A program made the translations under genes and the position numbers. This document shows, piece after piece, positions 1 to 7,810 of a stretch of DNA of 64,000 bases. The notes beneath the pieces were generated by a model. The model did not search any database, was not told the origin of the DNA, and saw only the letters and a program-made list of their open reading frames with translations. The first letter of the stretch is position 1. The number at the start of each line of letters is the position of its first letter. Source of the DNA: Labrys wisconsinensis (GTDB lineage: Bacteria > Pseudomonadota > Alphaproteobacteria > Rhizobiales > Labraceae); the NCBI RefSeq assembly GCF_030814995.1, contig NZ_JAUSVX010000003.1:372001-436000 (forward strand). Reading direction: 5' to 3'.

Positions 1-688
1 CGGCGATGGCGTCGAGGTCGTCGAGGCGCAGCCTGCCGACGGGCATGATCTCGGCCGCGGACTGGCCCTGGCGGGGGAACAGCCAGGGGCGGACGCGGCC
101 CGAGCGGCGATAGACGATGGCCTGGTGCCGGGTGAGATCGTCAAGGGTCCGCGGGCGGCCGTGCCGATCGAGATAGGACGGCGCGGCGCACACGAGCATG
201 CGCTGGCGCGCCAGCCGGCGGGCGACGAGCCCGCCCCGGTCCTCCAGCACGCCGGTGCGGACCGCCAGGTCGTGGCCGCTCTCCGCCAGATCCACGATCG
301 GGTCGCCGAGCGACAGGTCGAGCTCCAACCCCGGATGCTCCCGCGCCAGCGCCATCAGCACCGGGACGACGCAACGGCGGCCGAAATGCACCGGCATGGC
401 GACCCGCAATCTGCCGCACGGCGCGGCCAGCTGGTCGGCGGCGAGCGCATCGGCCGCATCGGCCTCGGCCAGCACCGTGCGGCAGCGCTCGTAATAGGTG
501 CGTCCGAACTCGGTCAGGCTCTGGCGGCGCGTGGTGCGGTTGAGGAGCCGCACGCCGAGGCGCTCCTCCAGGAAGCGGACATGCTTGCCCACCATCGGCG
601 CCGACAGGCCGAGCGCGGCGGCCGCCGCCGCGAAGGAGCCGAGATCGACGGCCCGGATGAACACCGCCATGCTCGCGAGTCGATCCAT
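1..688 (-). CDS. LysR-family transcriptional regulator (3' end beyond window)
   Basis: The visible N-terminal 229 residues carry a LysR winged helix-turn-helix (about residues 1-60, with the typical LSAPMVGKHVRFLEERLGVR-type helix pair) followed by the start of the periplasmic-binding-like effector domain, with a FGRRCVVPVLMAL stretch. The ATG at 688 begins MDRLASMAVF, the usual start for this family. The C-terminal 60-80 residues lie outside the window, so this is a partial gene and not a truncation. It is divergent from the MDR oxidoreductase at 792-1781 with about 100 bp between them, the classical arrangement of a LysR regulator and its target. The inducer cannot be read from the sequence. 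Confidence 0.9.
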   Translation of the reverse strand, partial: MDRLASMAVFIRAVDLGSFAAAAAALGLSAPMVGKHVRFLEERLGVRLLNRTTRRQSLTEFGRTYYERCRTVLAEADAADALAADQLAAPCGRLRVAMPVHFGRRCVVPVLMALAREHPGLELDLSLGDPIVDLAESGHDLAVRTGVLEDRGGLVARRLARQRMLVCAAPSYLDRHGRPRTLDDLTRHQAIVYRRSGRVRPWLFPRQGQSAAEIMPVGRLRLDDLDAIA

Positions 689-791
689 ATTCGAAATCCT
701 GCATTCCGACTGCCGTGCCAGAGATATCATTTATCGGCAGGATCCCAGGTGGCAAAGCCTATTCGGTTCCATTGCTTTGGAGTTGACGCGG
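689..791. promoter_or_regulatory. Divergent promoter region between LysR gene and MDR oxidoreductase
   Basis: This is a short, relatively A/T-rich spacer. It contains an inverted repeat CTGCCG (710-715) / CGGCAG (735-740) around an AT-rich centre, a possible LysR binding region. A GGAG at 779-782 lies 9 nt before the ATG at 792 and serves as ribosome binding site. The operator assignment is inference from position and symmetry. Confidence 0.35.
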
Positions 792-1781
792 ATGCCACGC
801 ATGGTTCGCTTTCATGAGCACGGCGGTCCCGAGGTGCTGCGCATCGAGGAGATCGAGATGGCGGCACCCGGCCCGGGCGAGGTCCGGATCCGGGTGAAGG
901 CGCTCGGCCTCAACCGCGCGGAGGCGCTGCTGCGGGCCGGGACCTATATCGAGACGCCCCCCCTGCCCTCCGGCCTCGGCCTGGAGGCGGCGGGGCTGGT
1001 CGAGGCGGTCGGCGCCGGCGTCGCCGGCTTCTTGCCCGGCGAGGCGGTCAGCGTCGTGCCGCCGCGGTCGATGGCGCGCTGGCCGGCCTATGGCGAGGTC
1101 GCGACCTTTCCGGCCGCGCTCGTGGTCCGGCACCCGCCGCAGCTCGGATTCGCGGCGGCGGCCGCGACCTGGATGGCCTTCCTCACCGCCTATGGTGCGC
1201 TGGTCGATATCGCCGGGCTGCGCGCGGGTGACGTCGTCGCCGTCACCGCGGCCTCGAGCAGCGTCGGCCTCGCGGCGATCCAGATCGCCAACCGTGTCGG
1301 CGCCGTGCCGGTCGCGGTGACCCGGACCGCTGCCAAGAGGGACGCCCTGCTGGCGGCCGGGGCCGGGCATGTGGTGGCGTTAGCGGAAGAGGACCTGGAG
1401 GCGCGGCTGAAAGGCATTGCCGGGCCCGAGGGCGTGCGCGTGGTGCTCGACCCCGTCGGCGGACCGATCTTCGAGCCGCTGACCGCGGCGATGGCACGGG
1501 GCGGCATCCTGATCGAATATGGCGGGCTCGCCCGAGAGCCGAGCCCTTTCCCGCTGTTCACGGTGCTGAGCAGGAGCCTGACGCTGCGCGGCTATCTCGT
1601 CCACGAGATCACCGGCGATCCCGTCCGGCTCGAACGCGCCAAGGCGTTCATCCTCGACGGTCTCGCCTCGGGCGCGCTCCGCCCGGTCATCGCCCGGACC
1701 TTCCCGTTCGACGAGATCGCCGAGGCACACCGCTTCCTCGAATCGAATGCGCAGTTCGGCAAGATCGTCGTGACGGTGTGA
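792..1781 (+). CDS. Zinc-independent MDR-family NADPH:quinone oxidoreductase-like protein
   Basis: A 329-residue medium-chain dehydrogenase/reductase. The N-terminal GroES-like domain contains HEHGGPEVL and PGPGEVRIRVKALGLNRAEA, typical of quinone oxidoreductases. The cofactor-binding Rossmann domain follows, with AASSSVGLAAIQIANRVGA in place of the usual AAAGGVG motif and VVLDPVGGP later. No zinc-binding cysteine cluster is seen, so a zinc-free enoyl/quinone reductase is likely. The start at 792 was chosen because GGAG lies 9 nt upstream; a second in-frame ATG at 801 is possible. It is divergent from the LysR gene and probably controlled by it. The substrate is unknown. Confidence 0.85.
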   Translation: MPRMVRFHEHGGPEVLRIEEIEMAAPGPGEVRIRVKALGLNRAEALLRAGTYIETPPLPSGLGLEAAGLVEAVGAGVAGFLPGEAVSVVPPRSMARWPAYGEVATFPAALVVRHPPQLGFAAAAATWMAFLTAYGALVDIAGLRAGDVVAVTAASSSVGLAAIQIANRVGAVPVAVTRTAAKRDALLAAGAGHVVALAEEDLEARLKGIAGPEGVRVVLDPVGGPIFEPLTAAMARGGILIEYGGLAREPSPFPLFTVLSRSLTLRGYLVHEITGDPVRLERAKAFILDGLASGALRPVIARTFPFDEIAEAHRFLESNAQFGKIVVTV

Positions 1782-1898
1782 CCGATCCTGCACCGGGATC
1801 TTCGATGCGCCGGGCCGAACGCTCTGCGACAGATCCTCCCTCAGGTCAGACGCAGAAACATTCGGCAAGCACGCGCACGCACGTGTCAAGAAAAGCAA

Positions 1899-1940
1899 AG
1901 CCGGCTCCTTCAGTACGAGGAAGGAACCGGCTTCGTTTTT
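1899..1940 (+). terminator. Rho-independent terminator after the MDR gene
   Basis: An AAGCCGGCTCCTT arm pairs with AAGGAACCGGCTT around a loop of about 10 nt, with one G-T mismatch, and is followed by CGTTTTT on the + strand. It lies about 120 bp after the MDR stop. The opposite side is also T-rich when read on the - strand, so it may act in both directions. Confidence 0.7.
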
Positions 1941-2240
1941 GGCCCGTCGGGGCCGGAGCAACGTGAGGGAAACACCAATGCACGTCGCACGCAAACGCAA
2001 TCGAGCAACATCCTCAACGCCTGGTAAAGGTTAATCTGTATCCACGGCCCATGCACTAATTTACAAACTATCGAAACGATTGCCTACTGGACTATTGCGC
2101 CGGGCACTCCCTGCGAGCGGCCGCGCGGCCCAACCGGAGACCTGTCCGGGATGCCGCGGCGGAGGCGAGAGACGAGCTCAGCGGCGTGTCATCGTCGTTC
2201 ATGCCGAGGCCTGCATCAGGGTCCGGCAGCCTCCCGGATC
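1941..2240. other. Intergenic stretch without recognisable gene
   Basis: No convincing coding frame. The part around 2010-2085 is AT-rich compared with its surroundings. The following 2241-2462 stretch holds a dehydrogenase remnant, so this may be decayed DNA from the same lost gene. Confidence 0.4.
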
Positions 2241-2462
2241 ATGCACGCGCAGAACGCCTATCTGCCGCTGCTCGCCTTGGTGCGCTCCGGCCAGCTCGAC
2301 CTGCGCCTGATCAGGCCGAACGTATTCGCGCTCTGCGACCTCGAGCATGCGATGGAAGCCGCCGGAACGGCGGGGAGCCTTGAGCTCGTCGTCGTGACCT
2401 CGCGAGGCGCAGGGGACATGGCGGCGAACGCCCCGACGGCACCTCGCTTGGCGGGTGATTGA
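2241..2462 (+). pseudogene. C-terminal remnant of a zinc-type alcohol dehydrogenase
   Basis: The frame starting at 2241 gives about 73 residues, of which the first 55 resemble the extreme C-terminus of MDR alcohol dehydrogenases: a PLLALVRSGQLDL segment, a short strand pair and an AMEAAGTAGSLELVVVTS ending. The catalytic and cofactor domains are absent, and no joining frame was found upstream. It is not a copy of the neighbouring gene at 792-1781, whose C-terminus differs. I read it as a gene fragment; a short expressed protein is unlikely. Confidence 0.5.
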
Positions 2463-2530
2463 TCCCAGCGCCGTCGCGACGATCCGCAGCCGTCAGGGAT
2501 GAGACGACCAGCCCGAGGAAGATATTCACG

Positions 2531-3826
2531 TTATCCGGCGGTCGAAGCCGGCCAGTCGGCCGATCCGATCATGCAGGACCGTGCCCGGCTGAGGAGGAAG
2601 GATCTCTCGACGGCATTTCGGGTGAGCCCCGCAGCCGTCTCGAACTGGATCCGTGCCTCGCGCAGCCTGCCGGCCCGGAAGAGGAAGTCCCCCCTGGCGG
2701 CAGGCAGCGGCGCATAGTCGCGAAGCGCCGCGATGCCGTCGATCTCGCCGATCAACCGCAGCCCGGCCTCGGGCCCGAAGGCCATGCTGTGGGCGATCGC
2801 ACGGTTGAGATCGACCACGGGCGAAGGCACGACCCGGCGCAGTCGATCGTAGAGTGCCGCGATGCCGGCCCAGTCGGTCTCCTCAGCCTTGCGGGCACGG
2901 GCATGGCAGGCGGCAATCGCGGCCTGGAGCGCATAGGCACCCTCGGCCCCGCCCAGGGCTTCCGCCTGCTTCAGCGCGGCGAAGCCCCGGCGGATCAGGA
3001 ACTGGTCCCAGCGTGCGCGCTTCTGCTCGGTCAGGGGTATGAGGGTGCCGTCCGGGCCGGCCCGCGCGGAGAGACGCGATGCCTGTATCTCCATCAGCGC
3101 GAGCAGGCCGAACACTTCCGGCTCCGCCGGCATCAATCCGGCGAGGATTCGCCCCAGCCTTTGGGCTTCGGCGCAGAGCGACGGGCGGGTCAGCTCCTCG
3201 CCGGCAGTGGCGGCATAGCCTTCGTTGAAGATGAGGTAGATGACCTCGAGCACGGAGGCGAGGCGCGTGGCGCGTTCGGCGCCGCGCGGCACCTCGTAGG
3301 CGAGACCGGCCTTGCCGATCACGCGCTTGGCCCGAACGATGCGCTGGGCGATGGTGGCGTCGCTGGAGACGAAGGCGCGCGCGATCTCCTCGACCGTCAG
3401 CCCGCCGATGAGGCGCAGGGTGAGCGCCGCGCGCGCATCCGCGGACAGGACGGGATGGCAGGCCGTGAAGATCAGGCTCAGCAGCTCGTCGCCGATATCG
3501 TCGTCGATGGCGGCTTCCATCCGCTCGACCGCGATCTCGGCATCGTCGCTCAGGTCCCGCGCGAGCTCCGCGTGCTTGCGCTCGCGCATCGCGTCGCGCC
3601 GCATGCCGTCGATCGCCCTGCGCTTGGCCGCGGCCGTCAGCCAGGCGCCGGGATTGTCGGGGACGCCGGTCTTCGGCCAATCGGACAGGGCGATGACCAG
3701 AGCCTCCTGCGCCAGTTCCTCGGCGCGGTCGACATCGCACGTCAAGCGGGCCAGGCCGGCGATGAGCCTGGCCCGCTCGATCCGGAAAACCGCTTCGATC
3801 GCCCGCCGCGTCTCGTCATCCGCCAT
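2531..3826 (-). CDS. ECF42-type RNA polymerase sigma factor with C-terminal SnoaL-free extension
   Basis: A 431-residue sigma factor. Region sigma-2 lies at about residues 10-80 (RAEELAQEALVIAL), followed by a linker with DELLSLIFTACHPVL (113-127), a hallmark of this group, and sigma-4 at about 130-175 (LRLIGGLTVEEIARAF, then SDATIAQRIVRAKRVI). The roughly 250-residue helical C-terminal region is characteristic of ECF42 (DUF6596) and is thought to take the place of an anti-sigma factor. The gene follows the DGPF gene (3876-4298) by 49 bp on the same strand. ECF42 factors are known to pair with and drive DGPF genes, so this two-gene unit is a standard module. The signal it responds to is unknown. 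Confidence 0.9.
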   Translation of the reverse strand: MADDETRRAIEAVFRIERARLIAGLARLTCDVDRAEELAQEALVIALSDWPKTGVPDNPGAWLTAAAKRRAIDGMRRDAMRERKHAELARDLSDDAEIAVERMEAAIDDDIGDELLSLIFTACHPVLSADARAALTLRLIGGLTVEEIARAFVSSDATIAQRIVRAKRVIGKAGLAYEVPRGAERATRLASVLEVIYLIFNEGYAATAGEELTRPSLCAEAQRLGRILAGLMPAEPEVFGLLALMEIQASRLSARAGPDGTLIPLTEQKRARWDQFLIRRGFAALKQAEALGGAEGAYALQAAIAACHARARKAEETDWAGIAALYDRLRRVVPSPVVDLNRAIAHSMAFGPEAGLRLIGEIDGIAALRDYAPLPAARGDFLFRAGRLREARIQFETAAGLTRNAVERSFLLSRARSCMIGSADWPASTAG

Positions 3827-3875
3827 GCAGGCATTGTCGGCGAGACGCAGCGGCGAGACAAGCAGGAGGGGCGGC

Positions 3876-4298
3876 TCAGCGGCCGGCGAGCTTGTCCCGG
3901 GCGCGGTCGTGGATCTCGGCGACCTCCGGCGTCATTGCCTCCGCGAAATCCTCCATCCCATAGACGGGACGGATTTCGAGCTCGCTCGGGCCGGGCATCG
4001 GATTGGGGCAGCGCCTGGCCCAGGCGATAGCCTCGTCCATGTCCTTGACCTCCCAGATCCAATAGCCGGCGACCAGTTCACGGGTCTCGGCGAAGGGACC
4101 GTCGATGACCGTACGGCCGGGGCCATCGAAGGCGATCCGCTTGCCCTGCGTGGAAGGCTTCAGGCCGTCACCGCCCAGCATGATGCCGGCATTGACCAGC
4201 TCTTCATTGAACTTGCCCATCGCCGCGAGCAGCTCGGTCGAGGGCATGACACCCTTTTCGCTGTCCTCGGTCGCCTTCACGAAAACCACCACGCGCAT
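3876..4298 (-). CDS. YCII/DGPF-domain protein, partner of ECF42 sigma factor
   Basis: A 140-residue single-domain protein. It carries the family-defining DGPF motif at residues 66-69 (in VIDGPFAETRELVAGYWIWE) and the MRVVVFVKATEDSEKG opening strand of the dimeric alpha/beta-barrel fold. The reaction of DGPF proteins is not established; they are usually found next to ECF42 sigma factors, as here, where the gene precedes the sigma gene on the same strand. An AAAGGAG ribosome binding site sits 9 nt before the ATG at 4298. Confidence 0.9.
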   Translation of the reverse strand: MRVVVFVKATEDSEKGVMPSTELLAAMGKFNEELVNAGIMLGGDGLKPSTQGKRIAFDGPGRTVIDGPFAETRELVAGYWIWEVKDMDEAIAWARRCPNPMPGPSELEIRPVYGMEDFAEAMTPEVAEIHDRARDKLAGR

Positions 4299-4319
4299 GA
4301 TCCGTCTCCTTTGTGATCG

Positions 4320-4337
4320 GAGGCTGTCATCAGCCTC
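4320..4337 (-). other. Hairpin between phnJ and the DGPF gene
   Basis: A GAGGCTG/CAGCCTC 7-bp stem with a TCAT loop lies 60 bp after the phnJ stop. No T-run follows, so it may only weakly separate the phn operon from the downstream sigma module. Confidence 0.3.
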
Positions 4338-4399
4338 TCGACCTCACGACGAAGGAGGGGCGTGGGAATCGACGCGCCGCTCCAGAAATTTTCGCGCGC

Positions 4400-5314
4400 T
4401 CATTCCCCGGAGATGCGCGAACGCCCGGCTGCGCTAGGTTCGACCGGAGCGAGGTCGTTGGAGCCGGAGGCGCGGCGCGCCCCGCAGTAATCGGTGTCGG
4501 AGCATGCGAACACACGCTCTCCGCGCGTGCTGCCGGCGATCTCGTCGAGATAGCTGGAGCGCGATCCGCACAGCGCGCAGCCGACGCTCCAACGCTGCAC
4601 CTCGAAGGGATGGTCCTCGAAATCGAGGCTCTCGACGCGGGTATAGGGCGGGATGGCGTAGAGTCGGCGCTCGCGCCCGGCGCCGAACAGCGCCAGCGCG
4701 CGACCGCGGTGCAGCTTCGGATTGTCGAAGCGGGGGATCGGCGAGGGCGACGCCAGATATCGCCCGTTGACCCGCACCGGGTAGTCGTAGGCCAACGTCA
4801 CCCGGCCGAAGCGGGCGATGTCCTCGTAGAGCTTCACATACATCGCCCCGTAATCGGCGAGTGCGTGCATGCGCCGCGCCGCCGGCTCGCGGGGAACCAG
4901 CTGCCGCAGCGGCTCGGGCTGCGGGACCTGCAGCACGAGAATCTGATGCTCCTCCAGCGGGGTCTCGGGTATGCGGTGGCGGGTCTGGACGATGCTCGCC
5001 TCGGGCGTGCGCTCGGTGGTCGCGATGCCGGCCACGCGGCGGAAGAAGGCGCGGATGCTGAGCGCGTTGGTCGCAGCGTCGGTGCCCTGGTCGATGACCT
5101 TCAGCACGTCGTCCGGACCGATGAGGCTCGCCGTCACCTGCAATCCGCCGGTGCCCCAGCCGGCGGGAAGCGGCATCTCGCGGCTGCCGAAGGGGACCTG
5201 GTGGCCGGGAATGCACACCGCCTTGATGATGGCCCGGCGCACCATGCGCTTGGTCTGCTCGTCGAGATAGGCGAAGGTATGGCCGCCCGCGTCCTCGTCA
5301 TCGTCCGGAATCAT
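4400..5314 (-). CDS. phnJ: Alpha-D-ribose 1-methylphosphonate 5-phosphate C-P lyase PhnJ
   Basis: The 304-residue radical-SAM-type enzyme that breaks the carbon-phosphorus bond of ribose 1-alkylphosphonate 5-phosphate. The family core is plain: AYLDEQTKRMVRRAIIKAV, VPFGSREMPLPAGWGTGG and PPYTRVESLDFEDHPFEVQR. The four cysteines are at 246, 249, 271 and 277, each five residues beyond the E. coli positions 241, 244, 266 and 272 that serve the iron-sulfur cluster and thiyl radical chemistry. The ATG at 5314 lies 17 bp inside the end of phnI, implying translational coupling. PhnJ acts in the cytoplasm in a complex with PhnG, H and I. No phnK or phnL follows, although they usually do. Confidence 0.98.
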   Translation of the reverse strand: MIPDDDEDAGGHTFAYLDEQTKRMVRRAIIKAVCIPGHQVPFGSREMPLPAGWGTGGLQVTASLIGPDDVLKVIDQGTDAATNALSIRAFFRRVAGIATTERTPEASIVQTRHRIPETPLEEHQILVLQVPQPEPLRQLVPREPAARRMHALADYGAMYVKLYEDIARFGRVTLAYDYPVRVNGRYLASPSPIPRFDNPKLHRGRALALFGAGRERRLYAIPPYTRVESLDFEDHPFEVQRWSVGCALCGSRSSYLDEIAGSTRGERVFACSDTDYCGARRASGSNDLAPVEPSAAGRSRISGE

Positions 5315-6401
5315 CGGGCAACTCCTGCGGCCTTGCCGGCCAGATGGCGCGCAGCGTCTCCAGAAGCTGCTGCACGGCCTGGAAATCGACATAGTGCGGA
5401 AGCTTGAGGTGCTGGAGCAGGCCGGAGGCATCAACCCCGTCGGAATGGGCGAGCACGAATTCCTCGTCCTGCGCGGGAAACTCCGCCTCTTCCGCGAACT
5501 CGGCGCCCCGCATCGCCCGGTCGAGCAGAGCCATGGCGATGGCGCGGCGTTCGCAATGGCCGAAGCTGAGGCCGTAGCCGCGCGTGAGCTGGGGTGGACG
5601 CGCGGCATCCCCGGGGAAGCGATGCACGGTCTGGCATTCGGTGACCGCGATCTCGCCCACGCAGACGGAAAAGCCGAGCTCGGGCACATGAAGCTCCACC
5701 TCGACCTCGCCATGGCGCAGGTCGGCGATGAAGGGGTGGTTGCGGCCGAAACCGCGCATGGAGGAGTAGGCGAGACCCTGCAGAAAGCCTTCCTCGCCGC
5801 GTGCGAGGGCCTGCAACCGCACGTCACGGCGGCTCGGGAAGCTGATGGCGTCGCGGGTGACGTCGCCGGGCTCGGTGTCGTCCGGCCCCGCCAGCGCGGC
5901 CTCCAGCAGGGCGTGGTCTTCGAGCGCGCCCAGCGTCGCCGGTTCGGCCTCCGCCGTCGCCGCAGGGGCTGGACCGGGGGGCCCCTCCCCGCCCTCCGCC
6001 ATCAGCGCGAAATCGAGCAGGCGGTGAGTGTAGTCGTAGGTCGGCCCCAGCAGCTGGCCGCCGGGCACGCTCTTGTGGGTGGTCGCGACGCGGCGGCGGA
6101 TCAGCATGGATGGGGTATCCACCGCCTCGCTTTCGCCGAAACGCTCCAGCGTGGTGCGGAAGGCGCGCAGCAGGCAGATCGCTTCGCCGAGATCGCCCTG
6201 CGCCTGCTTGATGGCGAGTGCTGCCAGCGTCGGATCGTAGAGCGAGCCTTCGCTCATGACCCGGTCCACGGCCAGCGAGAGCTGCTCGCGCACCTGGTCG
6301 ACGCCGAGCTCCGGCACGGCGGGATCGCCGCGCCGCTTGCGGGCGAGCAGCTCATGCGCGGCGGCAATGGCGGCTTCGCCGCCGGTGACGGTCGAGAGCA
6401 T
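5298..6401 (-). CDS. phnI: Carbon-phosphorus lyase complex subunit PhnI
   Basis: A 367-residue protein matching PhnI over its length (E. coli about 354). Recognisable segments are MLSTVTGGEAAIAAAHELL at the N-terminus, the SLYDPTLAALAIKQAQGD region, PGGQLLGPTYDYTHRLLDFA, and the CQTVHRFPGDAARPPQLTRG and YGLSFGHCERRAIAMALLD region. In E. coli PhnI with PhnG, H and L transfers the phosphonate to the 1' carbon of ATP with release of adenine; alone it acts as a purine nucleosidase. There is an Ala/Pro/Glu-rich insert around residues 148-165. It overlaps phnJ by 17 bp and starts 2 bp after the phnH stop. Confidence 0.97.
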   Translation of the reverse strand: MLSTVTGGEAAIAAAHELLARKRRGDPAVPELGVDQVREQLSLAVDRVMSEGSLYDPTLAALAIKQAQGDLGEAICLLRAFRTTLERFGESEAVDTPSMLIRRRVATTHKSVPGGQLLGPTYDYTHRLLDFALMAEGGEGPPGPAPAATAEAEPATLGALEDHALLEAALAGPDDTEPGDVTRDAISFPSRRDVRLQALARGEEGFLQGLAYSSMRGFGRNHPFIADLRHGEVEVELHVPELGFSVCVGEIAVTECQTVHRFPGDAARPPQLTRGYGLSFGHCERRAIAMALLDRAMRGAEFAEEAEFPAQDEEFVLAHSDGVDASGLLQHLKLPHYVDFQAVQQLLETLRAIWPARPQELPDDSGR

Positions 6402-6403
6402 GG

Positions 6404-7000
6404 CTACTCCTGCCCGACGCTGCGCGGCAGGCCGGCGAGCCCGATGCCATCGGTCATGATCAGGTCGATGCCCAGGGGATAGCGGGCATGGTTGCGGGCC
6501 CACTCGCCCCAGAAGCCGGCCGACAGGCCGCGCGGCGCCAGCACCGCCGAGGTCTCGATCCCGGGGCCGCGCAGGGCGATGGCGGGTCCGCCCGTCAGTG
6601 CCGGCACACGCAGCAGCACCGTGGTCGAACGCTCGGGACAAGCGGGCTCGCCGGGATGGAAGTCGTCCAGTCCGGGCAGGTCGGCGGGATCGCCGATCGC
6701 CGCGATCGCGGCTTCGCGCGGGGTCGTGACGAAGCGTACCGACGCGCGATGGATGAGAAAGGCGCGCACCGGACTGCAATCGAGACCCGGCGAGAGCCAG
6801 AGGCCCGCATCCTGGTCGAGAAGCCCGAGCATCAGCCCGGACAGCGCCGGACAAAGCGGCTCCGGCGCCTGCGCGAGGGCGGGGAGCGGAACGACGCGCC
6901 CGGGAAAGGAAAGGCCCCGCAACAGGGTGCGGAAAATCGTCTGGTCGCGCAGCGCCGCTTCCGAAAGTGCGGCCGCTGGCCGGGACGCCTGCGCCGTCAT
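6404..7000 (-). CDS. phnH: Carbon-phosphorus lyase complex subunit PhnH
   Basis: A 198-residue subunit (E. coli 194). Diagnostic stretches are QTIFRTLLRGLSFPGRVV near the N-terminus, LDQDAGLWLS, the FHPGEPACPERSTTVLLRV segment and IALRGPGIE, then GFWGEWARNHARYPLGID and the LIMTDG ending. PhnH has a PLP-transferase-like fold without the PLP site and forms the inner core of the G2H2I2J2 complex. Its ATG at 7000 overlaps the phnG stop in an ATGA quadruplet, so the two are co-translated. Confidence 0.97.
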   Translation of the reverse strand: MTAQASRPAAALSEAALRDQTIFRTLLRGLSFPGRVVPLPALAQAPEPLCPALSGLMLGLLDQDAGLWLSPGLDCSPVRAFLIHRASVRFVTTPREAAIAAIGDPADLPGLDDFHPGEPACPERSTTVLLRVPALTGGPAIALRGPGIETSAVLAPRGLSAGFWGEWARNHARYPLGIDLIMTDGIGLAGLPRSVGQE

Positions 7001-7500
7001 GTGTCCGCTCCCTGCACCAGCATGCTGAAATCGACCTTGGTCGCCGCGGCTTCGGCGGCGGCGCGGCGGCGGCGCTCGATGATCTCCCCGGCGAGCCGCT
7101 CGACACCGTGCAGGATCGGCCGGCCGGCGCCGGTCTCTCGCTGCAGCATCGCGTCGAAGATCGCGGCGAGCGTCGCGTGACGGCGGCTGCGTCCGGCCAC
7201 GTAGGCCACGCCGATCTCGCCGGTCTCGAGCTGGATCACGCAGCGCGTGACGGTCATTTCGCCGAGGTTGAACGTCATGCCGGTGCCGCCGGCGCGCGCC
7301 CGCACCATGGCGGCGCCGCGCTGGGGTTCCTTGAGCCAGGCGAAGGACGGCTTGTCGGCAATCGCGTCCCACAGCGCGTCGAGATCGGCCAGGCGCGCCA
7401 GGGCCAGGGTGGAGATCAGGCTGCGGCGGTCGGGCCGCTCGGGACGGAAGGCGGCGTCCCGTCTGCAGCGCGCCTGCGGAGAAGCGGTCGTCTCGGACAC
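6997..7500 (-). CDS. phnG: Phosphonate C-P lyase system protein PhnG
   Basis: First gene of the leftward phn operon, 167 residues (E. coli 150). Family features include RARAGGTGMTFNLGEMTVTR, GVAYVAGRSRRHATLAAIFD and the KVDFSMLVQG ending. No ATG fits the N-terminus. The GTG at 7500 was chosen because GGGGAG lies about 9 nt upstream and the protein then has a family-like length; longer in-frame extensions are low-complexity. PhnG is the small subunit that joins PhnI and PhnH in the core complex. A 17-bp palindrome lies about 205 bp upstream in the divergent promoter region. Confidence 0.95.
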   Translation of the reverse strand: MSETTASPQARCRRDAAFRPERPDRRSLISTLALARLADLDALWDAIADKPSFAWLKEPQRGAAMVRARAGGTGMTFNLGEMTVTRCVIQLETGEIGVAYVAGRSRRHATLAAIFDAMLQRETGAGRPILHGVERLAGEIIERRRRAAAEAAATKVDFSMLVQGADT

Positions 7501-7810
7501 GTTCGGCGATCTCCCCGGGGATGCCTGGCGACAGCGGCGGTCGATCCGCAGCGGCGCAGCTGCGATGGTTCTAGGCGCGAACGCAGGCCGTGGCCGCAGA
7601 CAAGGCCAAGGCTCGTATGAGCTTTGTGCGACGAAGCCGGGCCAGCCAGGGCCGCAGAGAGCTTCGGCATTGCCTGCGGATGGCGCCGAAGCGCACCAAA
7701 CACCAATCACTGGCGCAGTGATACGCATGCGGCGACCGAGGTCTTCACCCGATTGTCACGTCCGCAAGGCACCCAGCTCGCACCGATCGTCGGCGGTGGG
7801 GAGAAGGCGC
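7501..7810. promoter_or_regulatory. Divergent promoter region between phnG and the binding-protein/phnM operon
   Basis: About 310 bp with no gene. It must hold the promoters of both phn transcription units. The strongest visible element is the perfect palindrome ATCACTG-GCG-CAGTGAT at 7706-7722, described separately. I cannot place -35/-10 boxes with confidence. Confidence 0.5.
7706..7722. promoter_or_regulatory. 17-bp perfect palindrome, candidate operator of the phn region
   Basis: ATCACTG (7706-7712), GCG spacer, CAGTGAT (7716-7722). It lies 90 bp before the start of the binding-protein gene and 206 bp before phnG. Dyads of this size are typical for GntR-family dimers, and a PhnF-like GntR protein is encoded at 12238-12966. 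The pairing of site and regulator is inference. Confidence 0.45.

Noticed and set aside
2459-4030. Long open frame on the + strand opposite the ECF42 sigma gene
   Set aside because: Composition is Arg/Gly/Gln-rich with no domain, and it lies wholly antisense to a clear sigma factor; long antisense frames are expected at this G+C.
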